From Nematostella vectensis (lineage: Eukaryota > Cnidaria > Anthozoa > Actiniaria > Edwardsiidae): a stretch of DNA of 64,000 bases. The notes under the pieces are model-generated. The model was not told the DNA's origin and searched no databases. It worked only from the letters and a program-made list of their open reading frames with translations. Below are positions 42,663 to 53,616 of the stretch, one piece after another. Within the stretch, counting starts at the first letter, position 1; each line of letters begins with the position of its first letter. The translations under genes and the position numbers were made by a program. Location: the NCBI RefSeq assembly GCF_932526225.1, contig NC_064036.1:16113181-16177180 (forward strand), read 5' to 3'.

Positions 42663-44808
42663 CTAACCCTGACACGTTTTACAGTTGCAAAATGGCACCG
42701 TTATCTCAGAATCCCCGGAACTGTTTTTCACCTGCTTGATCCAATCTGGCTTAGGACCCCCCTTGTACCCTACAAAAGCATACGTCTGTCTGTATGACAG
42801 ATAAGGGCTGGGAGCACCAAGGGTTGAGATGGCATTTCTTGCAGAAGACGTTAAGTATTCGCTTCCTTCGTCCACCACTGCTATGGCAACCATGACGTCA
42901 TTTGGCAGGGCATTGATGTAATTCACAATCTTGGTTCCCGCCTGACGGTCACCGTGGGTGTCGATGGTGGCTTTGGAGATGAACGCATGGTTCGAGCAGT
43001 TGACGGCGACAAAGTTGTGACCACGAGACTTGAGCTTGCCATCTTCAAGCTATAACATATTTTCTCCGTTAGATAGCAAGGGTAAAATGACCGAGTTTTG
43101 TGACATAACTATCAGGCTTCAGGGGGACGGGAGAAGGAGGACTGTGGTGGCCGAATACCAGGCGAGAGAGGAGAACGCTTCCAAACACAACAACAAACTT
43201 TAATACACTCGACAACTCCACGAGGTCTCAAAACCCTCACCCACAATGCCTTGCGGGCTTACATATCAACTCCCATAATGCAGGGCGAGTTCAAACTACA
43301 GGTCCCTTGTCCCCCTAGAGGGCCTGACATCCAGGCTATAGATCGGTTAGCTTGCAATTTTAACTGAAAATGTGAATTTTGTATTGTTATGATAGCTAAA
43401 AAGTGGAGATTTTGAACCATATAGTATTGAAAACCCAACAGTGTTGTGCGACTTGCGTAAATATTAAAAACAATTAAATAAAATATAAACATTCCGCTCG
43501 AGTTTCCTTTTCCTTGGGCACCGGGGGTAGTACCATCGAGCCGAGGCTATCTAAGATGTCATACAAGGTAAATGAAGCCCTGAACATGAAGCACTGTAAA
43601 CTCCATGAAGGCGTAGCACAGCAGCCCACCACAGAGTGAACAGCTGCATATTGGCAATAAGGGGATCGACTTTATTACAACCCGTTCCGCGCTTTCATCA
43701 AGCAAAGCTATCTGTTTTTGCCAGCAGTGATGGCTGTTGGGTGTTGTTATTCAATACTCCGAGCAAATTGCCGATTAAAGAAGGCTGTATTAAGGATGAT
43801 GATGGCTGATATTGAGGCTGTTTGCACGGGGCTTCTTAAAAGGTCCTATTTTCGATAAGAGCCCAACAAATGTAGACTTCACTTACCATTGGAAAATAAA
43901 AAGTCAGCCCATCCACTGTGATCACACCTTGGGTTAATGGTCCAGTCAAGGCAGCCCCTTTGACGTAGATCTCAGGGTAGCCTATGAAGCAGAATCGATG
44001 GTGAGTAAACCAAATAAAGGTTTGATAATAATTGGGTGGCGCAGTTGTCAGAGAGTCTGGTGCGTCATCCCAATTTAGAATCAAGCGCTAAGCATGAAAG
44101 CATGTATAGCCGTGGTCGGTTAATTAAACATGAGTTTCCGGTATAAAAGGGATAAGAACCCCCTTTTCGAATATTTCATTTGTATCGTTTATTCGCAGAG
44201 TAAAATTGCCTAGAGAATTTAGCACTAAATTAGCCCCTAAAGAGAGATATTTAAAAGTCAAACTTTCGAAAGTTTGTAACTTCCGTTACAGTACTACATC
44301 TAATCTTACCGCAATTGTACGCCTTCCCGCCCTCTCTCATCTTGCATCTCAAATGGCTGCTGCAAAAGTTGTTACTGCAGCTGGCAACTGGTTTAACAAC
44401 AGCGTGGTGTACATCGGGCGCTGTCCCAGGCTGAAAGTTTTCCGGAAACGCAAAGTGCGTAGCTCCATTCAATTCACATTGAGACCTACCAACAAAAAAA
44501 GTAACTTGCATCACATCGCTAGCAGAAAACGAGCCTATGAATAAACATTTCTTTAGAGATAAGAGTGAATATTCTGCCTTTATTCTAGAGTTTTTTACTC
44601 ACCTTTTACGATTGTAGTTGATGGAGAAACAGGAGCTGTTTCGTGTGCAAATCTCTTTACAACCTTCCATGGTGGCTGCAGGCGTCGTCTCGATCACGTG
44701 ACCCTGTAGTAATGAGTTGGGCATCTCGAAAAATCCACCGCATTCATAAGTACGACCGTGTCGCCAATACAACAAAGTGAATGACAGCATCACCTTCAGA
44801 AGATCCAT
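42663..44808 (-). CDS. Secreted PAN/apple plus ILEI-domain protein, copy 2 (287 aa)
   Basis: Exons 44808-44603, 44485-44310, 43981-43887, 43049-42663, same structure and length as copy 1, no breaks. Substitutions against copy 1 include V7M, C15W, A20T, SMKG to TMEG in exon 1, KGAAL and VITV in exon 3, and KLKS, GDRQ, EGSEY, PDWIK in exon 4. The exon 3-4 changes are shared with copy 3; those in exon 1 are private. Signal peptide, cysteines and ILEI motifs (VDEGS, FVGYKGG) are all kept, so it may be functional. Confidence 0.8.
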
Positions 44809-47712
44809 GTTGTTTCCTTTTCTAACAATTGATAGGATTATTGAAATTAATTAGTTTATTATATCAATATGCAAAATAGCATAGTCATCAATATTTTACT
44901 ATTATTAATTTTTTCCGGCTGCACTGACGTTATGGCGAAAATAAAACAAGATTTCAAACAAACCCGAACATCTTGAACTTAGATAGCATGCATTATTGTT
45001 TTTATTCTCTAGTATCATCATCATCATTTTTATTATTATCACTATCATCATACTAATGATTATTATATTATATTTTGCCTGCTGTATAAGCAATGACACG
45101 AAAAAAGAAACTGCTTTTTAAAATACCTTTTTCATTCTACGACACTATGACCTATCACCAAGATAACTTTCTATGATAAAACACTTTAAAGAGTATGTTT
45201 CTGGGCACCTCCCAACCCTATCCCGTAGCGTGAAACAATAGAACTTAAAACTAGTAATTTCATCTCTATCTGTCTTTTGTAAGTGTTTGAATTGCCCACT
45301 GCGACTGAGAATGAAATAATTCTTGCTAAAGCTTCAATTAACATTGAGTGGTCTCCCTGATAAGACTACCGACTAACCGAGCTTTACTTAAAAATGACTA
45401 TAATGCACCTAAAATCTGTTTTCCCCTTAAATAACGCGTAGACGATTAAATTGCTATTACAGTTCTGTAATCTTCTAAAGATGAATATTTCAAACCATAT
45501 GAGAAGTTTAGCATCGATTTGTTAACCAAAAATAAGAGGATTGACTTTTAACTTTTATGTATCAATGTCATGACATCTAAACGAGATCTAAAAATAAAAG
45601 GAAATATTTCCTCATCACTCTTATTACCCTGGGTACCAGAGGCTCTGAGCTTCGCGGCAAGAACGGAATCTCGAGGCCACTGTTGCTAAAAAAATACGAG
45701 TTTTATCATAATATATTTTTAAATTACGGCAATATCTTATTATCTTTTTCAGATATAAGAATACGGAAAATACCAATAACACTTTAATTAGTTTTAAAAA
45801 TAATTTTCGTTCAGACGCGAAGTATTTAGGTAGTCTATTTTTTTCAAAATCTCTTTTCAATGTTTACAAAGTTACACAGAGAGTATTATCTAGTCAAATA
45901 ACTTACCGCATTTTAGGGCGCCGTCTTCTGAAGTTTGGGGAGAGTTTCCCACCAAACCAACGGCAGCTGTTTTCTCCTCGAGCCCAAACTATTTGTGGAG
46001 CAGTTTTCTGCGCAGCCGTCCTACTGGGAGGATTCTAGAATGGGGGTTGAGGGGGCAGGAGGGGGGGGGGGGGGGGTGGAGAAGCTTATTTGACGCTTCT
46101 TCGGAATGTAATTGGCATAGACAGCGTAGCCCCACACCACCCTAGACCCGACTTGTCTTTCTCACAATTTCCTCACTAACTTCTAAATTGTGAGTTGTTG
46201 TGTGAAACGTAACTTGTACAGCTATGGGGAGTACATGTGGACTGTCGACGTTTGCGACTGGAAGAGGGATTAAAAAGGGACAAAAAAAGGTCTAGGGTGG
46301 TGTGGGGCTACGCTGTCTATGCAAATTACATTCCAAGGATGCCATTTGACTAGCTGCTGTTCCGATCATCGACGGAAACCTAAAATTGACGTTTTGATTA
46401 TTATTAACCTAATATGACGATTCGGGGATAGTTCCATCCCTCTCCCATCTTGTACCGGTGTCAGTGATTTCGAAATGCCTTAAATCCGGCAGAAAATCGC
46501 GCTGAAGCTGAGTTAGTCAGAATAAAGTTTCCAGCCTTGGTATCGACACAAAATAAGAGACAAAGTAATCTCTCTAACTCGTAAAATTGAGCTTTTAGGG
46601 AAGAAAAACCATTATAGACCGATACATGTATTTACATCCAAACTAAGTTTATTTCATGAATTAGAGAATGAAGATATAACTCATAATAGATAATTTGCGC
46701 ACTGACGCGGGTGGGAAGCCTGTGCTGGTAACAAGGGTAAAAGAGGGTTATTGACTGCAAAGGAAAAAAAAATAGTAATAGAACTGTTTTATTACTTTAC
46801 AAATCCAGATAAAAAATAAAATACACTCAATAATTGCAATTGCGTTTAACCGAACGAGATGATTCCTGGGCGAGATGTCTTAATTTCACGGGTCACGAGA
46901 AAATCAAGACTATGATCCAACAATGATAACCTTCCTCCATCAGTCCTCGGGAAAATCAATACGGATAGAATCAAAAAGCCCAAACTGTCGCGATCTCGTA
47001 CCAGAACAATGAGGCAGAGTCGATTTCTAGTTATTTTCGTCTTTAATAAGACTTCTTCAGGGCAGACTAGTCTGCCCTGAAGAAGTCTTATTAAAGACCA
47101 AAATTTGGCAGAGTCGATTTCCAGTTTTTGGTGTATTCCAACAATGATAACAATACTTTAATAACTACTAGTGTAGCGGCGAATTTAGATTTTATCGTAT
47201 GTATTTGTTTTTTGAATTCATGACTTTTGTGATAAGTTCGGAAGTGGTATCATCAAAAATCAAACGGTTACGTATTGTACAAGACTGCACGGCGACTTTT
47301 GTAAGGCATACGAAGATCTACAAAGAGATGCGGCAAATAGTGCAAAATCTTAATCCTTGATTTGTGGTCAGTTGCGTAACCTTCGTGATGCTCTTGGCTT
47401 GTATAATTTGGTCATTAGCGTGACATTCATGACGGTCTTGGTGTGGTCATTTGCGTGACCTTCGTGACGGTCTTGGTGTAACGGATGTGGTCATTTGCGT
47501 GACCTTCGAGATAGTCTTGGTGTAACGGATGTGGTCATTTGTGTGACATTCATGACGGTCTTGGTGTGACGGATGTGGTCATTTGCCAGACCTTTGTAAC
47601 AGTCACTTGGTGTAACGGATGTGGTCATTTTCATGACCTTCGTGACGGTCTTGGTGTGACGGATGTTGTCATTTTCGTGACATTCATGACGGTCTTGGTG
47701 TGACGGATGTGG
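44809..47712. other. Unit 2 intergenic region
   Basis: Same elements as 34,630-37,322 plus the ~280-bp segment at 45,065-45,345. Inverted-repeat element at 46,103-46,334, a G-run at ~46,061-46,076, foldback at ~47,010-47,140 with a rearranged left arm, and the 44-bp array from 47,365. No gene seen. Confidence 0.6.
46103..46334. mobile_element. Inverted-repeat element with ~45-bp arms, unit 2
   Basis: Counterpart of the element at 35,656-35,889, with the same ends (GGAATGTAATT and AATTACATTCC). Confidence 0.8.
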
Positions 47713-50525
47713 TCATTTTCGTGACCGTCGTGACGGTCTACAAGCGGGTTTCGCTGCTGGCGTGACAAGTCTGGGTAAATGTTCCTTCAGTAGCTGATCG
47801 AACACCTTACTCAGTCTTTCCCCGGTCTGGCCTACCTCCGTAGTGATCTGCAAATGATGAATACGCACGGCTTAGAACGCTGATAAAACAAGACTGCTTT
47901 TCATTTGCTGCAATATAGCTAATAAAAGCTATATCGAATTTACAATGAAAACGTTTCAAACAAGTTAGCGCTGCTTGCACGATAGGTTAAAAAAATCAAG
48001 GAGACATATAGAAGATATTTTTGTCGTTGTTTGTTAGGACTCTAAATACAAAATGGCATAGACATTATGAGTTTGTTAGTGCTGTTTGCACTAGGCCTTA
48101 GAAACCAAGACGACATTGGGTGTTTGGTTTGTGTACACGGGCCAAAAAAAAAAAATAAAAAGGCGTAGGCTGACGAGTTTATTTGCGCCGTTTACGCGGA
48201 GCGTTGAAAAACAGGGAGATGCATGTATATGGGGGGTTTGATTGCGGTGTCATGAGCGAAAAAGGGCGTGGCACTCACGTGGTTGTACTTGTCACAGTTG
48301 ATGAATACGAGTCTCACGTGTTGCACAAAGGCCTCCGCCTCCTCGTATCGCATTAACGTCAGGTTATCTTTAATAGTGCCGAGATCCATCGGTTCTGATA
48401 CGAGTTCGGGGTAGTCAGTCACCTGGTAGGAAAAAATCGGTATAGATATTTTATAGGGAAGGATGAGTGGCCCTGTTTGCAGAGCGTTGCTATGTAATGG
48501 GGACTGTTTCCCGGTTCTGACTTGAGTTGAGTTGGTCTGCTTTCGTCTTTGCACCAAAGGTTTCATGAGCCGTATGGCGAGGCGCCATTCTTAGGGCGCC
48601 TCCTATACCTTTGACCCAACCAAGAAACACTTGGTTATTTTTTGCATTACCGTTCTAGATGTATTTTCACACTTTTCGCGCTAGATTAGTTTGTGGTGAG
48701 ATCAGGTTAACGCGCGAAAGCTGCCAGATTTTGAAGTAAACAATAAATCGTAAATATTAGACCAAAAAGATAGCCAGGGATTTCCAACCTCTAAAAGGTA
48801 GCCATATGACCCGAACCAAAACCGCTGTGGAAAGATAACTTTCCATGCCCTACTCTCACCTAATGAGCCAACAGGCAGGTTTCCATATCATCGCAGTCGA
48901 TCGCAATCCATCATGTGCGATTATATGGAAACTCACCCTGCGATTGTATGTGATCAGATGGAAAGCACTTGCGATCGAACTGCAATCGTACGGTCAAATT
49001 TACTGCGAGTGCGATCATGTTGAGAGCAGCCTTGAGGTCGCTCAATAAAAGTGCACTTCTCAGGAGCGCCCAGAGAGAGCTGAATAGGAATCGCCCTCAC
49101 CTCCTTCGTGTTGACGGGTTGTAGGAACGGCCAGCTGTCCTCATTCCGCACGAGCTCTGTCAGGATTAACTCACACGCATCAAGCTACCAAAACAAGACC
49201 GTGTCTATGAGCAGTTACATAATACAACGACAACTACAAAACGAGCAGTGACATACAACGACAGCAACTACAAAACGACAACGGCAACAAAACGAAAACA
49301 ACAACAAAACAACAACGGCTACAAAACGGAAACAACAACAAAACGACAACGGCAACAAAATTACAACAAAACGACAACGACAACAAAACGACAACGGCTA
49401 CAAAACAACAACGGCAACAGATTGACAACGGCAACAAAATGAAAACAACAAAACGACAACGACAACAAACGGCAAAAAAAACAACAAAAAAACGACAACG
49501 GCAACAAACGTCAACAAACGACAGCGGCAACAAAAAGACAACGGCAACAAAAAGACAACGGCAACAAAACGGCAACGACAACAAAACGACAACGACAGCA
49601 AAACAAAAACATCGACAAAATGACAACGGTAACAATGCAAACTAAATATTGGTAACAACAAAAATTAAAACAACGGTAAGGATTATATTGATGCTGATAA
49701 TTAATTCGACCAATCATGAATGAAGATGGCGGCGGGGTTACAGATGATAATTAGACTAACAATGATGATAACCCGTGATCATGAAAACTTCGATGATATT
49801 TGTTAATGATGATGGCGAGATGATAAGAAATGGTTTTGAAGGAGAGGTTTTTTGTGGTTTTCTTGTTGATTGTTGATGGAGGCGAAGTTGTTATTAATGA
49901 GAATTGTGTTGGCGTTGATGTTGATAAAGATAATGTTGATGATTAAGGTTAACATTGGTAACCTACCTCGGGGTTTATTCACTCATTCTTAGTAAACGGG
50001 TACCAATGGCCAAAAAAAAAGTTGGAAAATAAAACTTGTTACACTAGTTTGATAAGCAATCAACATTTTGGAGAATTATTTGTCATTTAAGCTCCCAAAA
50101 CGACCCATCAATATCTTTAAAGGCAAAAAAGCTACACAAATTTATATATGCCTCGGTAATCAAGCTGAAAAGGAGACTTTTCCATGTCCATTTCTCAAAA
50201 ACACACAAATACAAGACCGTTTAACCAGTAAAATACGCCTTTTTTATTATTTTTGTGGCAGTAGATGAATTTTGTTGAATATAAACATCATAGAACACCG
50301 TAGACTCGTCTTTATATTGTCACAAATTTTGTTTGATTTAAGAGTTGAATCTATGTTTTCAAAATTATTAAATTGTTCTTCCTTTAAGTTTTTCTCAATA
50401 CAAAATTAGAACGTCTTGAAATATACAACTACATTCAATTACTACCATCAATATCAAAATATTAAACGCAATAAAGTTGATTCTGATTTGATAAAGCAAT
50501 TAAACAATATATGCTGATTGGAAAT

Positions 50526-50887
50526 GGTAACGTAAATGACATGTAAAGTAACGTATATGACCTTCTCAGTAGGATACACGATGCAACTCTTAACTTGTAA
50601 AATTTTGGTCAAATTTTCGCCTTTTAGTTATCATTAAAGGTTCTGAACAATAACTTGGTCATATTTATAATTTCTTAAACTTTTGCTACTAGTAACGTAA
50701 ATGACAGTTTTCACATCCAAACAAAAAGAATCGTTTAAATGCTTTCAAGCGCTTAACTGTAAATATATATATATATATATGAAAATACTTGGTTCTGCTT
50801 ACAGGTGATTTTAATTTGATATTTGGTGCTTCGATTTGAACCATCGTTTTTCTAAAACCTCTATAAAAAACGGTAACGTAAATGACA
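50526..50887 (+). repeat. GTAACGTAAATGACA motif cluster, left side of the transposon
   Basis: Copies at 50,527-50,541, 50,548-50,562 (one or two changes), 50,692-50,706 and 50,873-50,887, all in plus orientation. The last is 23 bp from the end of the transposase-like ORF. Possible transposase-binding sites. Confidence 0.8.
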
Positions 50888-50909
50888 CTAAGGTAGGCGG
50901 AAGAGTGCC

Positions 50910-52076
50910 TCAACGAGCTCCAGTTTCCGTTTTACTACTTCGGGTGGGCGGCTCGATGACACATAAGATCATGTCCCTCTTGATCCAAATAACATCTTCG
51001 CGGGCAGGCCATGTGAAGCTGAAAGATTGAAGGGTAGTGCCACTACGTGACATAAAAGTCACGAGAGATTCGCCGTCCTCCTGGTCGATCTGCTGTACTT
51101 TGCCAACATACCAGTCCCCTTCGTAAGTGGCAGCGACAAAGTCGTCAACCTTTAGAGCGAGCTCATTGCGTAGACTCAACGCACTGGGTGGAGTGAGCAT
51201 GGCGGCTTTCCATGCACAATGGCTATCCTTTGGGCTGGAAAGGCAGTCAGGACAGTAACACGAGGTGACACGAGTGAGAACGGTGTGTCTGTCCACTGCG
51301 CATATGGCATGCATTGACATTGTGCCAGGGACAGTCTGTGTGCCATTGTACTTGTCCAGCCTTGCTGATGCCATTTTGAAGTCATCTGTTGAGTAGTAAA
51401 TGTAGGTCACACTACTTTGATATTCGGTGGCCCAAACAAAGTAGCTGTGTGCATCGTCAATAACGACTTTGCCTGACCGCACCGCCTCGTCAGCCATCCG
51501 CTTGGCAGCTCCCCCGACACCATCACAGGGACCTTTTCCGTGCCCCGCTTCAAAATAGTTCCATCTTGCTGGGACTCCGAACTCTTCCTTGTGGTTCGCG
51601 ACTATGGCGAAGATTGTCTTGTTTCTGTATTGTGATGTGGGACTATCCGTCCAATAGTGTACAATGGCCAGGTCAGGGACAAGATCCTTCAGGTCTTGAT
51701 TCAGTCTCTCCAAGATGGCATACACGGCAGCTGCATTATGCGAGAGCTCTTCCGAAACAAAGGCAAAGCTCTTGTGCTCGAGGTCGTCTTTGCCTTCTGC
51801 CTTGTAATATACCACTACTGGATGTAGGGAGACCATAGTGGGGCCATTCCAGTGAGCACTTTGCACTTCCTCGCAAGACTGGCAGTTGTAATTCTCGGCA
51901 AAGTCCATTTGAATTACAACATGCCCAGCTTGGAGGTTGCTTTTCAAACGCCGGTGTTTGGATGCTGGTGTGTAGTATTTTTGCACTCGGATTGACTCAT
52001 TTTGTTGCCAATTTGAATCTTTCCCTTTTTTTCGTTCTCTGTAGGCGCGTTGAATCTCTGCTCTTGATTTTCCCAT
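50910..52076 (-). CDS. Transposase-like protein of the 3.4-kb element (388 aa)
   Basis: Start taken at 52,076 (MGKSRAEIQRAYRERKK), 14 codons inside the longest frame, because a basic region follows directly; the upstream ATG is the alternative. Residues 55-63 hold VIQMDFAENY, 140-153 HYWTDSPTSQYRNK, 172-193 YFEAGHGKGPCDGVGG. The spacing of D58, D144 and D185 resembles an RNase H-fold (DDD/E) core, and such blocks are familiar from uncharacterised multicopy cnidarian and arthropod proteins. A CxCxxC cluster is at 273-278, and FVAATYEGDWYVGKVQ at 313-328 is Tudor/agenet-like. No frameshift or internal stop. Family membership and activity are inference; the N-terminus may be shortened compared with relatives. 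Confidence 0.65.
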   Translation of the reverse strand: MGKSRAEIQRAYRERKKGKDSNWQQNESIRVQKYYTPASKHRRLKSNLQAGHVVIQMDFAENYNCQSCEEVQSAHWNGPTMVSLHPVVVYYKAEGKDDLEHKSFAFVSEELSHNAAAVYAILERLNQDLKDLVPDLAIVHYWTDSPTSQYRNKTIFAIVANHKEEFGVPARWNYFEAGHGKGPCDGVGGAAKRMADEAVRSGKVVIDDAHSYFVWATEYQSSVTYIYYSTDDFKMASARLDKYNGTQTVPGTMSMHAICAVDRHTVLTRVTSCYCPDCLSSPKDSHCAWKAAMLTPPSALSLRNELALKVDDFVAATYEGDWYVGKVQQIDQEDGESLVTFMSRSGTTLQSFSFTWPAREDVIWIKRDMILCVIEPPTRSSKTETGAR

Positions 52077-52237
52077 TTTGAATGCTTCGAATAAAACAAT
52101 GACCATAAGATACAGCAATTTTCACAAAATTACAGAAAACTCATTCTGGAAGCTTTTTTAATTCTAAATAGTGGTCATTTGATCCTTTTTTAAGTAGCCC
52201 ACCAATTGTTAACTAGCGTGCCTCATCCATAATACTT

Positions 52238-52998
52238 TGTCAATTACGTTACTTTCAATGTCATTTACGTTACCACTGGCAAAAGCATGTGCTGAGCCTC
52301 ACTATTCTAGATATTAGCTAATGCGTATGCATTAGTGCCTTTATCAGTCATTTAGCTTCACACAATACCATAGGCGTGGTATCTTACCTTAATTCTGCTT
52401 TTCGAGAAGCGAAAACCAAATTGAGTTTAAAAGTGAAGATAGAGTTGATACTTCTACCGCGAAGGTCATCGAAGGAAAGACTTGTATTACAGCTTGTTGG
52501 GCTTTAACTAAAACGTTAGATATCTTGGCAATTTAATCCTATACAAATTATCCTTATCTCGCTAGTGTGTGTGCATGTGCGCCCCATTAGACGATAGTAC
52601 GTAAATTCTATTGTCATTTACGTTACGGTAACGTAATGTGACACTAGCATTTGTCAAGCTACTGTCTCTTCACGTTTCAACCAAATTAGATTATTATTTT
52701 TCTTTAAGATATTACTAAGGTCGCTCTGCAATGTGACACTGCTAACAAGACCTCCTAAGGTCTTAAAGCTTGGCAGTTGTGACCTAGATTGAGTAACGTA
52801 AGTGACAGTGCAGTAAAATTATTGCCAATTAGCTGGCATGAAGTGATGATTTCTTGAACACTTTGATTTTTATGAACAGTTCTTAATATTGGTTTGGGTC
52901 TTTGAGCCTTAAAGTTGTTAGAAATATGTTTCAGGGCTTCTGTACGGATATACAAGAAATTATATTTCGATTTTTTGTGCCTGGTAACGTAAATGACC
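52238..52998. repeat. GTAACGTAAATGACA motif cluster, right side of the transposon
   Basis: Minus orientation at 52,238-52,252, 52,259-52,273 and 52,612-52,626; plus orientation at 52,628-52,643 (one extra base), 52,793-52,807 and 52,984-52,998. Together with the left cluster this gives ten copies in 3.4 kb; I saw none elsewhere in the window. Confidence 0.8.
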
Positions 52999-53616
52999 CA
53001 AATCCACGTGACACTTGGATCACGGTCCAGTGTGTTGAGCAAACCAACAACGACAACCGTAACTTTAATTTAGGTGAGTCCTGAAACATGTATCTCCAAA
53101 TTGTGACACAATTTAGGCAGCAACTACAGGCAGAACATCTCAAGTTTTCGGTTTAAACTTTGTTTTTTATTCTTGTGACATATGGTTTTCGTATAGCGTT
53201 ACATGTTCAGAGGTCAATATTTTGTAATATGTCGAACTTTTTACACAGAAAACTTAAAACAAAATCTCCCATAGACCCAAACTCTTCGCAAAATCACACA
53301 TCTCTCAAGAAATTGCGCCTAAATACAAAATGTAGAGCTATATATACGTGTGACATCAATGGTACCCGTTAACTAAGAATGAGTGTATTCTTCGCCGCTT
53401 TGTTGACGGATTTTCTGGGGTTGCTTTCTGCTTGGTAGGTTCAGATCTAATTTCAGGATGTTGAGAGAAGCAAACACATGACTAAATGTACAGCTATGCA
53501 ACTGAGTTGACTGTAGGCAATATCGAAATACCTTCTAGGTTTGGAAGTCTTTGGCTGTTCATCCTCCGACTCTTCTGAATCGCTCTCAATAGCGCGGCGT
53601 TTTTTTCCTCAGCGCG

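Larger units (their letters stand above)
49980..53385. mobile_element. 3,406-bp DNA transposon with 26-bp inverted ends and TATT target duplication
   Basis: Left end CACTCATTCTTAGTAAACGG, GTACCA; the right end is its reverse complement with one mismatch. TATT flanks both sides (49,976-49,979; 53,386-53,389), and unit 1 shows the empty site GGTTTATTCTTCGCC at 39,526-39,540, proving the boundaries. Inside are one transposase-like ORF (minus) and about ten copies of a 15-bp motif on both sides of it. The superfamily is unassigned: a 4-bp duplication with CACT ends would be compatible with Chapaev/CACTA-type or Academ-type elements, but the protein was not matched to either. Confidence 0.95.
39761..53616. 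repeat. Tandem ~10.4-kb unit, copy 2 (with 3.4-kb transposon)
   Basis: 13,856 bp, or about 10,450 without the transposon at 49,980-53,385. Same content and order as copy 1. It has the shortest 76-bp array and a rearranged foldback at ~47,010-47,140, and keeps the ~280-bp segment (45,065-45,345) missing from copy 1. Confidence 0.93.
47713..53616 (-). pseudogene. BAZ1A: BAZ1A/ACF1-like 3' exons, unit 2, interrupted by a transposon
   Basis: Exons ~53611-53532, 53446-53390 joined to 49979-49967 (split by the transposon), 49184-49101, 48422-48279, 47847-47713. The bromodomain residues are as in unit 1 (EVGQTG instead of EVGLTG in the last exon). The insertion lies in codons for the basic stretch KRRRINPE. 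The 5' part of the gene is missing beyond 53,616. With truncation and insertion this copy cannot make the normal product. Confidence 0.75.
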
